Source of the DNA: JASHVB01 sp963780805
GTDB taxonomy: Bacteria; Pseudomonadota; Alphaproteobacteria; Acetobacterales; Acetobacteraceae
Length of the DNA: 64,000 nt
Direction of reading: 5' to 3'
Assembly: GCA_963780805.1 (NCBI GenBank)
Contig: CAWADP010000008.1
Location: forward strand, 372,001 to 436,000
Part shown: one piece after another, positions 17,283-25,890 of the stretch
How the letters are laid out: each line of letters opens with the position of its first letter
Numbering within the stretch: position 1 is the stretch's first letter
Notes under the pieces: generated by a model
Told to the model about the DNA's origin: nothing
What the model saw: only the letters and a program-made list of their open reading frames with translations
Database searches by the model: none
Position numbers and translations under genes: made by a program

Positions 17283-18320
17283 ATGATTTTCCGCCAGTTG
17301 TTCGACGCGACCTCGGGCACCTACACCTACCTGCTCGCCAGCCGCCGCGGCGGCGAGGCGCTGATCATCGACCCTGTGCTGGAGAAGGTGGACCGCTACC
17401 TGCAGCTCATGAGCGAGCTGGATCTGAAGCTGGTGAAGGCGGTGGACACTCACCTGCACGCCGACCACATCACCGGCCTGGGCGCGCTGCGCGATCGCAC
17501 GCACTGCATCACGGTGATGGGCGAGCAATCCGGCGTCGATGTGGTTTCCATGCGGCTCGCCGACGGCGACAAGCTGGGCATCGAAGGGCTGGCGCTGGAC
17601 GTGCTCTACACCCCCGGCCACACCGACGATTCGTACAGCTTCGCGATGGCGGACCGCGTATTCACCGGCGATACGCTGCTGATCCGCGGCACCGGCCGCA
17701 CCGATTTCCAGAACGGCGATCCGCGCTCACAGTACGAATCGATCTTCGGCCGCCTGCTGAAACTGTCCGACGAGACGCTGGTGTTCCCGGCGCACGACTA
17801 CAAGGGCGACACGGTCAGCACCATCGGCGAGGAGAAGGCTTGCAATCCGCGCCTGCAGGTGAAATCGGCCGATGAGTATGTCGCGCTGATGAACGGGTTG
17901 AATCTGTCGAACCCGAAGATGATGGATGTTGCCGTGCCAGCGAACATGCGCCAGGGGTTGGCACAGGCGGAGATCGCTCGCCGCGGCTGGGCGCTGACCG
18001 CCGAGGAGGCGATGCGGCTGCTGGGCAGCCGTGACGTGGCACTGATCGATCTGCGGGAACGCAGCGAGCGGGAACGGCATGGCGCGATCCCCGGCGCATT
18101 GCACGCGCCCTACCCGGATTTGCAGGAGAATATCCAACCGGGCGGGATGCTGCATGAACTTGCTGCCGCTACCGGGAAACGGTTGGTGTTCTATTGCGCG
18201 TTCGGCGAACGCTCGGCGATGGCGGTGCAGGCGGCGCAGGATGCGGGGATGGGTACCGCTTGCCACATTCATGGCGGGATCGACGCGTGGAAGAAGGCCG
18301 CGGGTTCGCTGGCGCGTTGA
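17283..18320 (+). CDS. metallo-beta-lactamase-fold persulfide dioxygenase-like protein fused to rhodanese
   Basis: The 345-aa product joins two sulfur-chemistry domains. Residues about 1-230 are an ETHE1-like MBL fold: THLHADH (H57, H59, D61, H62), TPGHTDDS, FTGDTLLIRGTGRTDF and FPAHDYKG. Residues about 240-345 are a rhodanese domain (LIDLRERSERERHGAIPGA) with the active Cys305 in YCAFGERS. Fusions of this type oxidise glutathione persulfide to sulfite and transfer sulfane sulfur. The ATG at 17283 follows AGGGGAGAG. It stands alone between transport and oxygenase genes. A cysI/cysJ pair elsewhere in the window handles sulfite reduction, but no direct link is shown. Confidence 0.9.
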   Translation: MIFRQLFDATSGTYTYLLASRRGGEALIIDPVLEKVDRYLQLMSELDLKLVKAVDTHLHADHITGLGALRDRTHCITVMGEQSGVDVVSMRLADGDKLGIEGLALDVLYTPGHTDDSYSFAMADRVFTGDTLLIRGTGRTDFQNGDPRSQYESIFGRLLKLSDETLVFPAHDYKGDTVSTIGEEKACNPRLQVKSADEYVALMNGLNLSNPKMMDVAVPANMRQGLAQAEIARRGWALTAEEAMRLLGSRDVALIDLRERSERERHGAIPGALHAPYPDLQENIQPGGMLHELAAATGKRLVFYCAFGERSAMAVQAAQDAGMGTACHIHGGIDAWKKAAGSLAR

Positions 18321-18589
18321 GGCGGACGGCCTATCCCTTCCCGGCGCACCCCGGATTGGCAATCTCTACGCGGCGATTCCGCGCGCACCGCTCATCGCGA
18401 CAGGCCGCACAGCAACATAAGTGTCAGTCCTGCCAGCGCGACGACCGTCCGTATGCCGTGCCTCTCCTGCCAATCGTTGCCTGCATGGGATGGGCGCGCC
18501 GGAATTTCCTTCACGATTGACCGCGATGGCCGAAGCCCAATACCGTCCTGCCCCAAGCTTCACGGCCGCAACGGCGGCGGGAGGAACCC

Positions 18590-19903
18590 ATGACCACAGC
18601 CAGCGAAGGCCAGGAACTCACCCGGATCGGCCCCGGCACACCGATGGGCGGGTTGATGCGGGAATATTGGCTGCCGGCTTTGAAGTCATCGGAGCTGACC
18701 GCGGGCGGCACTCCGGTGCGCCTGATGTTGCTCGGCGAGAAGCTGATCGCCTTCCGCGACACGGCCGGCCGAGTTGGGGTGATGGACCATCGCTGCCCGC
18801 ACCGCTGCGCATCATTGTTTTATGGACGCAATGAAGAAGGCGGCATCCGCTGCGTCTATCATGGCTGGAAGTTCGCCGCCGACGGGCAATGCCTGGAAAT
18901 GCCGAACCTGCAGCCGGAGCAGGATTTCAGCGCCAAGGTGAGAGCGAAGGCGTACGAGGTGACGGAGCGCGCCGGCGCGGTTTGGGTCTATATGGGCGCG
19001 CGCGAGATGGCGCCGCCGATGCCGGAAATCGAAGCCACGCTGCTGCCGGACAGCGAGCTGTCCATCAACTTCACGCAGCGCGAGTGCAATTGGCTACAAG
19101 CGCTGGAGGGCGACATCGACACGTCGCATTTCTCCTGGCTGCATGTGGGATCGGTGCGGCCGGAGCAGGTGGATGCGGACAACTGGCTGCAATACCAGGT
19201 GAGCAACCGCGCGCCCGAGTACCAGGTCGGCGACACCGACTGGGGCACGATGTATTGCGCGTTCCGTCCGGCAGAGGTGGGGAAGACCTATTGGCGGTTC
19301 GCCCATTTCGCCTTCCCGTTCTGGACGTTCATTCCGCAGGGCGATTTCGTGGACCGGGTGATCGCGCGCGCCTGGGTGCCGATGGACGACACGCACGTGA
19401 TGTTCGTCGGCTTCTCCTGGAAGCAGGCGTCCCGCACGGCGCTGCTGAAGGGTGGAGCGCAGATTCCGGGGTCCACGCCGATGCCCGAGTACCAGCCGAA
19501 CTCCGCCGACTGGTTCGGCCGCTGGCGTCCGGCGCAGACCGCGGCGAACGACTACCTGATCGATCGCGAGGCGCAGCGCAACGACGTGATCTATACCGGC
19601 ATCACGCACATCGCCATGCAGGACCAGGCGATCACCGAGAGCATGGGCGCGATCGTCGATCACACGTGGGAGCATCTGGCGCCGAGCGATCAGATGATCA
19701 CCCGCACCCGCCGCCGCCTGTTGATGGCCGCGCGAGCGTTGCGCGACAAGGCGGTGGTGCCGCCTTGTGTCGACAGCCCCGAACTGTTCCAGCGCGTGCG
19801 CAGCGGCGAATGCGTGCTGGCGGCGGCGGACTGGCAGGCTGCATATGAGGAGCGGCTGCGGCAGGCGGTGCATCCGGAGGCGCTGAAGGCGGCGGCGGAG
19901 TAA
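18590..19903 (+). CDS. Rieske [2Fe-2S] aromatic-ring oxygenase, phthalate 4,5-dioxygenase-type
   Basis: The 437-aa product has the Rieske cluster ligands C69-x-H71 (CPHRC) and C88-x2-H91 (CVYHGW) and, further on, the mononuclear iron site EGDIDTSHFSWLH. This is the oxygenase subunit of phthalate/vanillate-type Rieske non-haem iron enzymes, which need a separate reductase; no reductase gene is next to it. A GGGAGGAA site precedes the ATG at 18590. The upstream 270 bp (18321-18589) hold nothing recognisable apart from the promoter. The substrate is unknown, but ring hydroxylation or O-demethylation is likely. Confidence 0.9.
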   Translation: MTTASEGQELTRIGPGTPMGGLMREYWLPALKSSELTAGGTPVRLMLLGEKLIAFRDTAGRVGVMDHRCPHRCASLFYGRNEEGGIRCVYHGWKFAADGQCLEMPNLQPEQDFSAKVRAKAYEVTERAGAVWVYMGAREMAPPMPEIEATLLPDSELSINFTQRECNWLQALEGDIDTSHFSWLHVGSVRPEQVDADNWLQYQVSNRAPEYQVGDTDWGTMYCAFRPAEVGKTYWRFAHFAFPFWTFIPQGDFVDRVIARAWVPMDDTHVMFVGFSWKQASRTALLKGGAQIPGSTPMPEYQPNSADWFGRWRPAQTAANDYLIDREAQRNDVIYTGITHIAMQDQAITESMGAIVDHTWEHLAPSDQMITRTRRRLLMAARALRDKAVVPPCVDSPELFQRVRSGECVLAAADWQAAYEERLRQAVHPEALKAAAE

Positions 19904-19952
19904 TATCCGACGCCGTTACAATGACACGGCAAGCATCGCTCAGCGGTTCCGG

Positions 19953-20831
19953 TCAGACCGAATCCGTTCCGGCGCGTTGCAGGGAAGCTCGGCGCCACTC
20001 GGCGGTCCTTCGCGCGCCGCCGAAGCAGAACACGTGCAGCGCATCGAACGGGTCGGTGGGATCCTCGCCGGCGACCAGCGCCTGGATCAGCGCGTCCGGA
20101 TTCGCCTCCGTCAGGATGCGGGCGATCGCCGCATGGCCGTGCGCCAGCACGCGCAGCGAGGCGCCGATGCCGCAGCGCACGGCGTATTTTGCCAGCGTGG
20201 CGACCGTGGCCGGCCCTGCCAGGCCGATGCGAATGGGGCACCTCACTCCCTCCGCTCGTTGCGCCGCGATCCAGCGCAGGATCGGGGTCGCTTCGAAACT
20301 GAACTGCGTCACCAGCGACACGGCCAGTCCGCGCTGTCGGGCCAGTTCCAATTTGGCCTGCAATGCCGTCTCCAGGATACCTTGGGCGATCTGCGGATGG
20401 CCTTCGGGATAGCCGGCGAAGACCACCGCGTTGATTCCGTAACGTTCGGCTGCCCCGGTGGCCAGCAATGCCAGGGCACTGTCGAATGGGCCGATCGGGC
20501 GCGGCGTATCGCCGCCAAGCAGCAGGATCTGCGATACACCCGCTTCTTCGGCTACGCGCCGCAGGAAATCGCTCGCATCGGCATAGCTTGCCAGCCGCCG
20601 CGCGACGACATGCGGCACGGGGTCGAAACCGGCGACGCGCAGGCGCACACAGGCATCGACCACGTCGGCATGTCCGACGCTGGGCGGAAAGTTCACGAAC
20701 ACCGTCGTGCCGCCCGGGAACAAGCCGCGCAGCGCGTTGCCAGCAAATGCATCGCGCGGCGAGAGCTCGATGGAGCAAGTGCGGATCAGCGCGGCGATCC
20801 GCCGCCGCGTGGGAGATTTGGCGGGGTCCAT
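19953..20831 (-). CDS. methylenetetrahydrofolate reductase-like protein
   Basis: The 292-aa product has the MTHFR TIM-barrel pattern: CSIELSPRD at the start (the family Glu), TTVFVNFPP, LLLGGD, VFAGYPEGHP and SLVTQFSFEATPILRWI. It is shorter and more divergent than MetF and resembles the paralogue group found away from methionine genes. The start (20831) overlaps the stop of the upstream methyltransferase-like gene (TGATG), so the two are co-translated. That pairing suggests the reductase supplies, or senses, C1 units for the partner (inference). FAD binding is expected from the family. Confidence 0.78.
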   Translation of the reverse strand: MDPAKSPTRRRIAALIRTCSIELSPRDAFAGNALRGLFPGGTTVFVNFPPSVGHADVVDACVRLRVAGFDPVPHVVARRLASYADASDFLRRVAEEAGVSQILLLGGDTPRPIGPFDSALALLATGAAERYGINAVVFAGYPEGHPQIAQGILETALQAKLELARQRGLAVSLVTQFSFEATPILRWIAAQRAEGVRCPIRIGLAGPATVATLAKYAVRCGIGASLRVLAHGHAAIARILTEANPDALIQALVAGEDPTDPFDALHVFCFGGARRTAEWRRASLQRAGTDSV

Positions 20832-22216
20832 CAGCCGGAATCCCGCTTGCGCGAAATCACATAGGATTCGTCCCAGAACCACAGTGCGCCGTGCTGCCGA
20901 AGCACGGACCGCGTGGCGTCCAGCCAGGCGCCGCTGGCGATCGCCTCCGACAGCCGGTGGTCCTCGATCTGCGCCACATAGACCGCGGCATTCCAGGCGG
21001 CAAACAAAGTGGAGGTGCCGATGGTTTCGCTTATCTCGTTGGGCAGCGTGTGCATATCGTAACGGAACAGTGAGCGGGCGTCGGCATAGGCGCCGAAATT
21101 CAAATCCCGGCCGGCGCTGCCCAGCGCTGCCTTGGTGGCGCGCAGCAACGCGTGGCGATCAGTGGTGAACGGGGTCTCGCCGGGCCAGATGCGCTGGATG
21201 ATGTCCAGGCCCGGATCGTTGCCATGTGAGTGGATAGCGATCAGCCGTCCGCCAGGTGCCAGCGCGCGTGCCAGCGGCGCCACCACCTTCTCCGCCTTGA
21301 ACTCCAGCGGGGCACGCGCGCGGTACGGTTGCGACGCGATCACCAGGTCGTATTGCGCATCGGTGAAGCCGCGGCGCGGGCGCACCTGGTCGAGCAGGAA
21401 ACGGTGATCGTCGCGGTAGACCACCAGGACGACGGGCTTTTCATAGACCGGGTTGCCGCTGCGGCCGACGCGGGCGCGCCAGTGCTCGCTCAGGAAGGCG
21501 TTGGCTTCCGTGACCTGCGCTTCGAAATCATGTGCGGTGGTGCCGGTCAGCGCCAGCTCATGCCAGACCAGGCTGGTGGCGGCGGTGACGGAGTTGGGTT
21601 TCAGCCACGGGGCCTCGCTGTAATAGAGGTTGGTGATCACCAGCACCGTTGCCGGATGTTCAAATAGCCGGTCCGGCATTTTCTCCAATACCAGGCGTAC
21701 GTCCTCCAGGCTGATCTCCTTGCCGACGATGTAGAACGGCATGGTGGGAAAGCGATGGTGCATGGCGCGCATGGTGCGTGCCAGCACGGTGCCGTCGCCC
21801 ATGCCGGCATCGAACAGGCGCAACGCCGGAGGGCGGGGGTGGATGTTGGCCAGTTCCATGCCGACGCGCTGGGCGATCACCCATTTCTCACTGCACGTCG
21901 TAACGAACAGCAGATATTTCTGACGGTTGTCGTAGAAGCGGAACGCGCGTTCCGCGGGGAGGGTGGCGGCGGCCAGCGCCATCGGGGTTGCGTTCGGCAG
22001 CTTCGTACCCTCCGCTGGCGGGGTGGGCGCGCGTTCGATGAAGCCGCGCACGCGGGCGACGGTATCGCCGGTGACGCGCCCCCCGAGGCGCAGGCGGCTG
22101 ACCAGTTTGCCGTCGTTCACGGCTAGCCGCCCGAAGGTGGATTCCGCCATGCGGGCCCGGCGGCAGTAGTCGGCAATGTCGCGCAGGAGCGTTTCGCTCA
22201 ATCGAGGCCTCCCCAA
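20831..22216 (-). CDS. HTH-like domain fused to a class I SAM methyltransferase-like protein
   Basis: The 461-aa product has two parts. The first ~55 residues (SETLLRDIADYCRRARMAES...FGRLAVNDGKLVSRLRLGGR) resemble small HTH-type domains that occur as stand-alone proteins in alphaproteobacteria. The rest has Rossmann-methyltransferase features: LRLFDAGMGDGTVLA (motif I), IVGKEISLEDV, YDLVIASQPYRAR (motif IV) and LAPGGRLIAIHSHG. The start is uncertain: ATG 22216 or TTG at about 22201. The gene is coupled by a TGATG overlap to the MTHFR-like gene. No named family was recognised; nucleic acid or protein methylation is possible. Confidence 0.7.
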   Translation of the reverse strand: MGRPRLSETLLRDIADYCRRARMAESTFGRLAVNDGKLVSRLRLGGRVTGDTVARVRGFIERAPTPPAEGTKLPNATPMALAAATLPAERAFRFYDNRQKYLLFVTTCSEKWVIAQRVGMELANIHPRPPALRLFDAGMGDGTVLARTMRAMHHRFPTMPFYIVGKEISLEDVRLVLEKMPDRLFEHPATVLVITNLYYSEAPWLKPNSVTAATSLVWHELALTGTTAHDFEAQVTEANAFLSEHWRARVGRSGNPVYEKPVVLVVYRDDHRFLLDQVRPRRGFTDAQYDLVIASQPYRARAPLEFKAEKVVAPLARALAPGGRLIAIHSHGNDPGLDIIQRIWPGETPFTTDRHALLRATKAALGSAGRDLNFGAYADARSLFRYDMHTLPNEISETIGTSTLFAAWNAAVYVAQIEDHRLSEAIASGAWLDATRSVLRQHGALWFWDESYVISRKRDSG

Positions 22217-22399
22217 TTCCTCCCACGGTCAGTCAGGCTTGGTGGGATGCCGCCGTCAACCACAATCCTGCCCACTTCAGGAGTGGGCAGAAGAGTGGGA
22301 TGGTCCTCTTCCTTCCACCAGAGACGGTGCGGCGCCGTCGGAATGCGCTTCGCTGGTTCGCGTACCGACCGTGCGCTACAGGGAAAGCCGAGCCATTGC

Positions 22400-22494
22400 C
22401 GTTGCGATGAGCGAAGCGGCGAGGCGATCGCCTGCGTGATGGATCTCCGCTCGTCTCGCAGGCGTTGCTTCGTCACTTCGCTCCTCGCGATGAC
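22400..22494. repeat. palindromic copy of repeat family A
   Basis: GTTGCGATGAGCGAAGCGGC near the left and TTCGCTCCTCGCGATGAC at the right form inverted arms with a degenerate middle (TCGCCTGCGTGATGGATC). It lies in the 313-bp gap (22217-22529) between divergent genes, next to a piece of family D (GGAATGCGCTTCGCTGG at 22339). No gene is visible in the gap. Confidence 0.6.
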
Positions 22495-22529
22495 AAGGAG
22501 ACACATCCTGGGAACCAATGGAGGCCCCG

Positions 22530-23279
22530 ATGACCGACATCCTCGCCAACAAGACCGCCTTCGTCACCGCCGCCGGCCAGGGCATCGGCCGCGCCACGGC
22601 GCTGGCCTTCGCCGCGGCAGGCGCGCGCGTCATCGCCACCGACGTCAACGAGGCGCTGGTGCACCGGATCGCCTCCGACCGCATCCGCACCGCGAAGCTC
22701 GACGTGCTCCACGTCGCGGACATCGCCCAGGCGGCCCGCGACGCCAGCCCCACTGACATCCTGTTCAACTGCGCCGGCTTCGTGCACCAGGGCACGTTGT
22801 TGGACGCCACCGAGGACGAATGGGACTTCGCCTTTGCGCTGAACGCGCGATCGATGTTCCGCACCATGCAGGCGTTCCTGCCGACCATGCTGGAACGCGG
22901 CCACGGGGTGATCCTGAATATTGCTTCGGTCGCTTCAAGTTTGAAAGGCGTGCCGAGCCGCTTCATCTACAGCGCCACCAAGGCGGCGGTGATCGGCATG
23001 ACGAAATCCGTTGCCACCGACTACGTGACCCGCGGCATCCGCTGCAATTGCCTGTGTCCCGGCACGGTGCACACGCCCAGTCTCGACGAACGCATCGAGG
23101 CGAATGCCGCCGCCGCCGGTTCGGTGGAGGCCGCGCGCGCCGCCTTCATCGCACGCCAGCCGATGGGCCGGCTGGGCACGCCGGAAGAGATCGCCGCGCT
23201 GGCGGTCTATCTTGCCTCCGACGCGGCGCAATTCATCACGGGTCAGGCCGTGGTGATCGATGGCGGCCTGACACTGTAG
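22530..23279 (+). CDS. SDR oxidoreductase, 2-keto-3-deoxy-L-fuconate dehydrogenase / DHRS6-like
   Basis: The 249-aa short-chain dehydrogenase has TAAGQGIG (cofactor loop, residues 13-20), TDVN after the second strand (NAD preference), Ser133 and the catalytic Y147-x3-K151 (YSATK). The segments NCAGFVHQGTLLD, IASVASSLKGVPSR and CLCPGTVHTPSL closely match the DHRS6/BDH2 and bacterial keto-deoxy-fuconate dehydrogenase branch. The start at 22530 is chosen because GGAGG lies at the right distance; the upstream ATG at 22518 itself contains that site. It is a single gene convergent with the lipoprotein gene. Sugar-acid catabolism is the best guess. Confidence 0.88.
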   Translation: MTDILANKTAFVTAAGQGIGRATALAFAAAGARVIATDVNEALVHRIASDRIRTAKLDVLHVADIAQAARDASPTDILFNCAGFVHQGTLLDATEDEWDFAFALNARSMFRTMQAFLPTMLERGHGVILNIASVASSLKGVPSRFIYSATKAAVIGMTKSVATDYVTRGIRCNCLCPGTVHTPSLDERIEANAAAAGSVEAARAAFIARQPMGRLGTPEEIAALAVYLASDAAQFITGQAVVIDGGLTL

Positions 23280-23286
23280 CGCACCG

Positions 23287-23843
23287 TCAGCGCCCGGGAG
23301 GTGGTGGCGGATAGCCCGGCGGCGGCGCATAGCCTGGTGGCGGCGCATAGCCTGGGGCGGCGCATAGCCTGGTGGCGGCGCATAGCCTGGTGGCGGACCG
23401 TAACCAGGCGGCGGCGCGGGGGCGTAGCCCGGCACCTGGTTGCCTTGCGCATACATGCACTGCGCATAAGCCGCGTTGTAGCGCTGCTGCAGGCTCATCT
23501 GCGCGTTCTGCGCCGGACCGGCGCCCACGACCGTGCCGCCGATCGCTCCCGCTCCGGCGCCGATCGCCGCGCCGCGTCCTCCGCCCACCGCCGCGCCGAG
23601 GCCGGCACCCAGCACGGTGCCCACCACGCCGGTCAGCACCTGCTGGTTGTTCGCTTGTTGTGCGCTGCCGGCGGTCTGCTGGTCGGCGTATGCCTGGCAT
23701 TGCGCCTGGTCCTGCTGGAACACGGCGAACGGCTTGTTCGGCGCGGGCATGACGGGGATGGTCGGACCCATTGGCTGGGTGACGCAGCCATCAAGCAACA
23801 GCAATACCGCCATGGTGGTGGCGGTGGTCTTCAACGACGACAT
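23287..23843 (-). CDS. glycine-zipper lipoprotein with GYAPPP repeats, frameshift in the repeats
   Basis: The product begins MSSLKTTATTMAVLLLLDGC, a lipoprotein-like leader, then a DQAQCQAYADQQ segment, a glycine-zipper membrane segment (GAGLGAAVGGGRGAAIGAGA) and an NAAYAQCMYAQG helix. The C-terminus is a tandem (GYAPPP)n repeat. At about 23354 one base is missing in the repeat DNA; adding it restores the repeats and a stop at 23287. Without it the frame reads 350 bp antisense into the SDR gene, which is implausible. The protein is probably an envelope-anchored structural protein. The uncorrected stop is at 22935. Confidence 0.75.
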
Positions 23844-23851
23844 GCGAAGCC

Positions 23852-24304
23852 TCATCGCGGTGGGGCAGCGGGAACCTGACGCCACGGGCCACTGCAAGCC
23901 GCGACGTAGGGGTAGTAGCCTTGCGGGTTGTCGCAATAATACCAGAATTGGGCGGGCGGCAAGCCGGCAGGCACCGGCGGCGCCTGCTGCACGACGATCG
24001 CGGGCGGCACGTAGGTGGGAAACGGGTAGATCGGCGCCGGATAGAAGTACCATCCGCCACCGACGCTCCACCACCAGGCGAAGCGGCCGTCGTGCCAGCC
24101 GTGCACCCACTGGCCGCCGCGCCAGATACCCATGTCATGCGGAGTGAACGCATGGTAGTCGCGGCCATGGAAGTCGGCATGGCCTGCGTGATCCTCATGG
24201 CCGTGGAAGTCGCGGTCGTCGTGTTGTGCGTAAACCGGCGCGGCCAGTGCCATGCTGGCCGCAAGGGTGGTCGCGAGAAGGATGTGACGTGGGCGAATTC
24301 TCAT
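23852..24304 (-). CDS. secreted His/aromatic-rich envelope protein (150 aa)
   Basis: The ATG at 24304 follows AGGAGC and gives a Sec signal peptide (MRIRPRHILLATTLAASMAL...VYA). The mature part is rich in His/Asp (HDDRDFHGHEDHAGHADFHG), then WRGGQWVHGWHDGRFAWWW, a Pro/Tyr segment, and a C-terminal FWYYCDNPQGYYPYVAACSG with two cysteines that could form a disulfide. Proteins with this Gly-Arg-Phe-x-W-W-W plus Y-Y-C-x-N-P-x-G-Y-Y-P-Y-V layout are common small exported proteins of unknown role in proteobacteria. The His-rich head might bind metal (inference). It is followed at 8 bp by the lipoprotein gene. Confidence 0.75.
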   Translation of the reverse strand: MRIRPRHILLATTLAASMALAAPVYAQHDDRDFHGHEDHAGHADFHGRDYHAFTPHDMGIWRGGQWVHGWHDGRFAWWWSVGGGWYFYPAPIYPFPTYVPPAIVVQQAPPVPAGLPPAQFWYYCDNPQGYYPYVAACSGPWRQVPAAPPR

Positions 24305-24590
24305 GCTCCTACACCTTGTTGCGCGTTCGTGTAGCGCGAATTGCGATCGATTGCACTTATTTGCACCAACAGGACTATTCGCATCAGCAGGACGCCATTC
24401 GCATCGACAAAAGGAAGCGCGGTCTGCCGCGCCGGGCCGCTCGCGGCGGTCCCGCTTTGGCGTGGGGCACGCTTGCACACATTGATCGGGAGCGGCGCCA
24501 CCACGCGGCCGCCCATTGACCCGCCGGCTGCCGGTCGCCTTCGGCGTGCCGATCAGCTAATGTCGGCGCACCAGATCAGGAGACCAGACC

Positions 24591-25763
24591 ATGACCGAAG
24601 CCTGTATCGTCGGCTGGGCCCATTCGCCGTTCGGCCGCCTGGAAGACCCCGACATCGAATCGCTGATCGGCCGCGTTGCCGGCGCGGCGATCGAGGACGC
24701 CGGCGTCGCCGCCACCGACATCGACGCCACCTTCGTCAGTCTGTTCAACAACGGCTTCTCCAAGCAGGACTTTCCCGCGTCGCTGGTGCTGCAGCACGTG
24801 CCGGACCTGCGCTTCAAGCCGATCACGCGCTTCGAGAACGCCTGCGCATCCGGTTCCGCCGCGGTGTACGGCGCGCGCGACTTCATCGGCGCTGGCCGCG
24901 GCAGGTTCGCGCTGGTGATCGGTGTGGAGAAGATGACCGCGACGCCCGGCCCGGTGGTGGGCGAGATCCTGCTGCGCGCCTGCTACCAGAAGGAGGAAGG
25001 CGACATCCCCGCCGGTTTCGCCGGCGTGTTCGGCCGCATCGCCGAGCGTTATTTCCAGCGCTATGGCGACCAGTCCGATGCGCTGGCGGCGATCGCGGCG
25101 AAGAACCACAAGAACGGCGTGGACAACCCGTACGCCCAGATGCGCAAGGACCTCGGCTACGATTTCTGCCGCACGGTGTCGGAGAAGAACCCCTACGTCG
25201 CGCCGCCGCTGAAGCGCACCGATTGCTCGCTGGTGTCGGACGGAGCGGCGGCGCTGGTGCTGGCGGACGAGGAGACGGCGCAGTCCTTGGGTAAGGCGGT
25301 TCGGTTCCGCGCTGCGGTGCAGGTGAACGATTTCCTGCCGATCAGCCAGCGCGACATCACCCAGTTCGAAGGCGCCGCGCAGGCCTGGTCGCGCGCTTTG
25401 GACGCGGCGGGCCTGAAGCTGGACGACCTGTCCTTCGTCGAATCGCACGACTGCTTCACCATCGCCGAATTGCTGGAATACGAGGCGATGGGCCTGACGC
25501 CGCCGGGGCAGGGGGCTCGCGCGGTGCTGGAAGGCTGGACGCACAAGGACGGCCGGCTGCCGGTCAATCCCTCGGGCGGCCTGAAGGCGAAGGGTCATCC
25601 GATCGGCGCCACCGGTGTTTCCATGCATGCGATCACCGCCATGCAGCTGACCGGCCAGGCTCCGAGCGGCATGCAGTTGCCGAAGGCGGATATCGGCGCC
25701 GTGTTCAACATGGGTGGTGCGGCGGTGGCCAACTACGTGTCGATCCTGGAGGCGACGCGCTGA
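24591..25763 (+). CDS. thiolase-family acetyl-CoA acyltransferase (SCP2-type)
   Basis: The 390-aa product is a thiolase-fold enzyme. Visible: nucleophile Cys in ENACASGS (about residue 85), ESHDCFTIAE (the SCP-x version of the second conserved region) and the His loop GGLKAKGHPIGATG. The second catalytic Cys region of classic thiolases is replaced by NMGGAAVAN, typical of the SCP2-thiolase-like subgroup. It may cleave or condense acyl-CoA during catabolism. AGGAG lies 8 bases before the ATG. It leads a plus-strand set with acyl-CoA synthetase and DOPA-dioxygenase-family genes. Confidence 0.88.
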   Translation: MTEACIVGWAHSPFGRLEDPDIESLIGRVAGAAIEDAGVAATDIDATFVSLFNNGFSKQDFPASLVLQHVPDLRFKPITRFENACASGSAAVYGARDFIGAGRGRFALVIGVEKMTATPGPVVGEILLRACYQKEEGDIPAGFAGVFGRIAERYFQRYGDQSDALAAIAAKNHKNGVDNPYAQMRKDLGYDFCRTVSEKNPYVAPPLKRTDCSLVSDGAAALVLADEETAQSLGKAVRFRAAVQVNDFLPISQRDITQFEGAAQAWSRALDAAGLKLDDLSFVESHDCFTIAELLEYEAMGLTPPGQGARAVLEGWTHKDGRLPVNPSGGLKAKGHPIGATGVSMHAITAMQLTGQAPSGMQLPKADIGAVFNMGGAAVANYVSILEATR

Positions 25764-25807
25764 TCCCCCGGCAACATCGTCGCGGACGGCGACGGCTGGC
25801 CGTACCC

Positions 25808-25890
25808 CGTCATGGCGGTCGAAGGCCCGCCGTCCGCGAGTTTGTTTCGCGTCGCCCACAAAGTTGGCGGGGCCAAGCCGCGCCATGACG
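25808..25890. repeat. palindromic repeat family C
   Basis: CGTCATGGCGGTCGAAGGCC...CCGTCCGCGAGTTTGT and, inverted, ACAAAGTTGGCGGGGCCAAG...CGCCATGACGGCG make a dyad of about 80 bp. A single arm of the same family, inverted, occurs at 34627-34669 (CAAAGTCGCGGACGG...CCATGACG). The right arm contains the ATG used to start the acyl-CoA synthetase. Confidence 0.7.

Noticed and set aside
22935..23286. Long antisense extension of the lipoprotein gene into the SDR gene
   Set aside because: The extension starts right after a broken GYAPPP repeat and has no protein-like pattern; correcting one base gives a natural stop at 23287.
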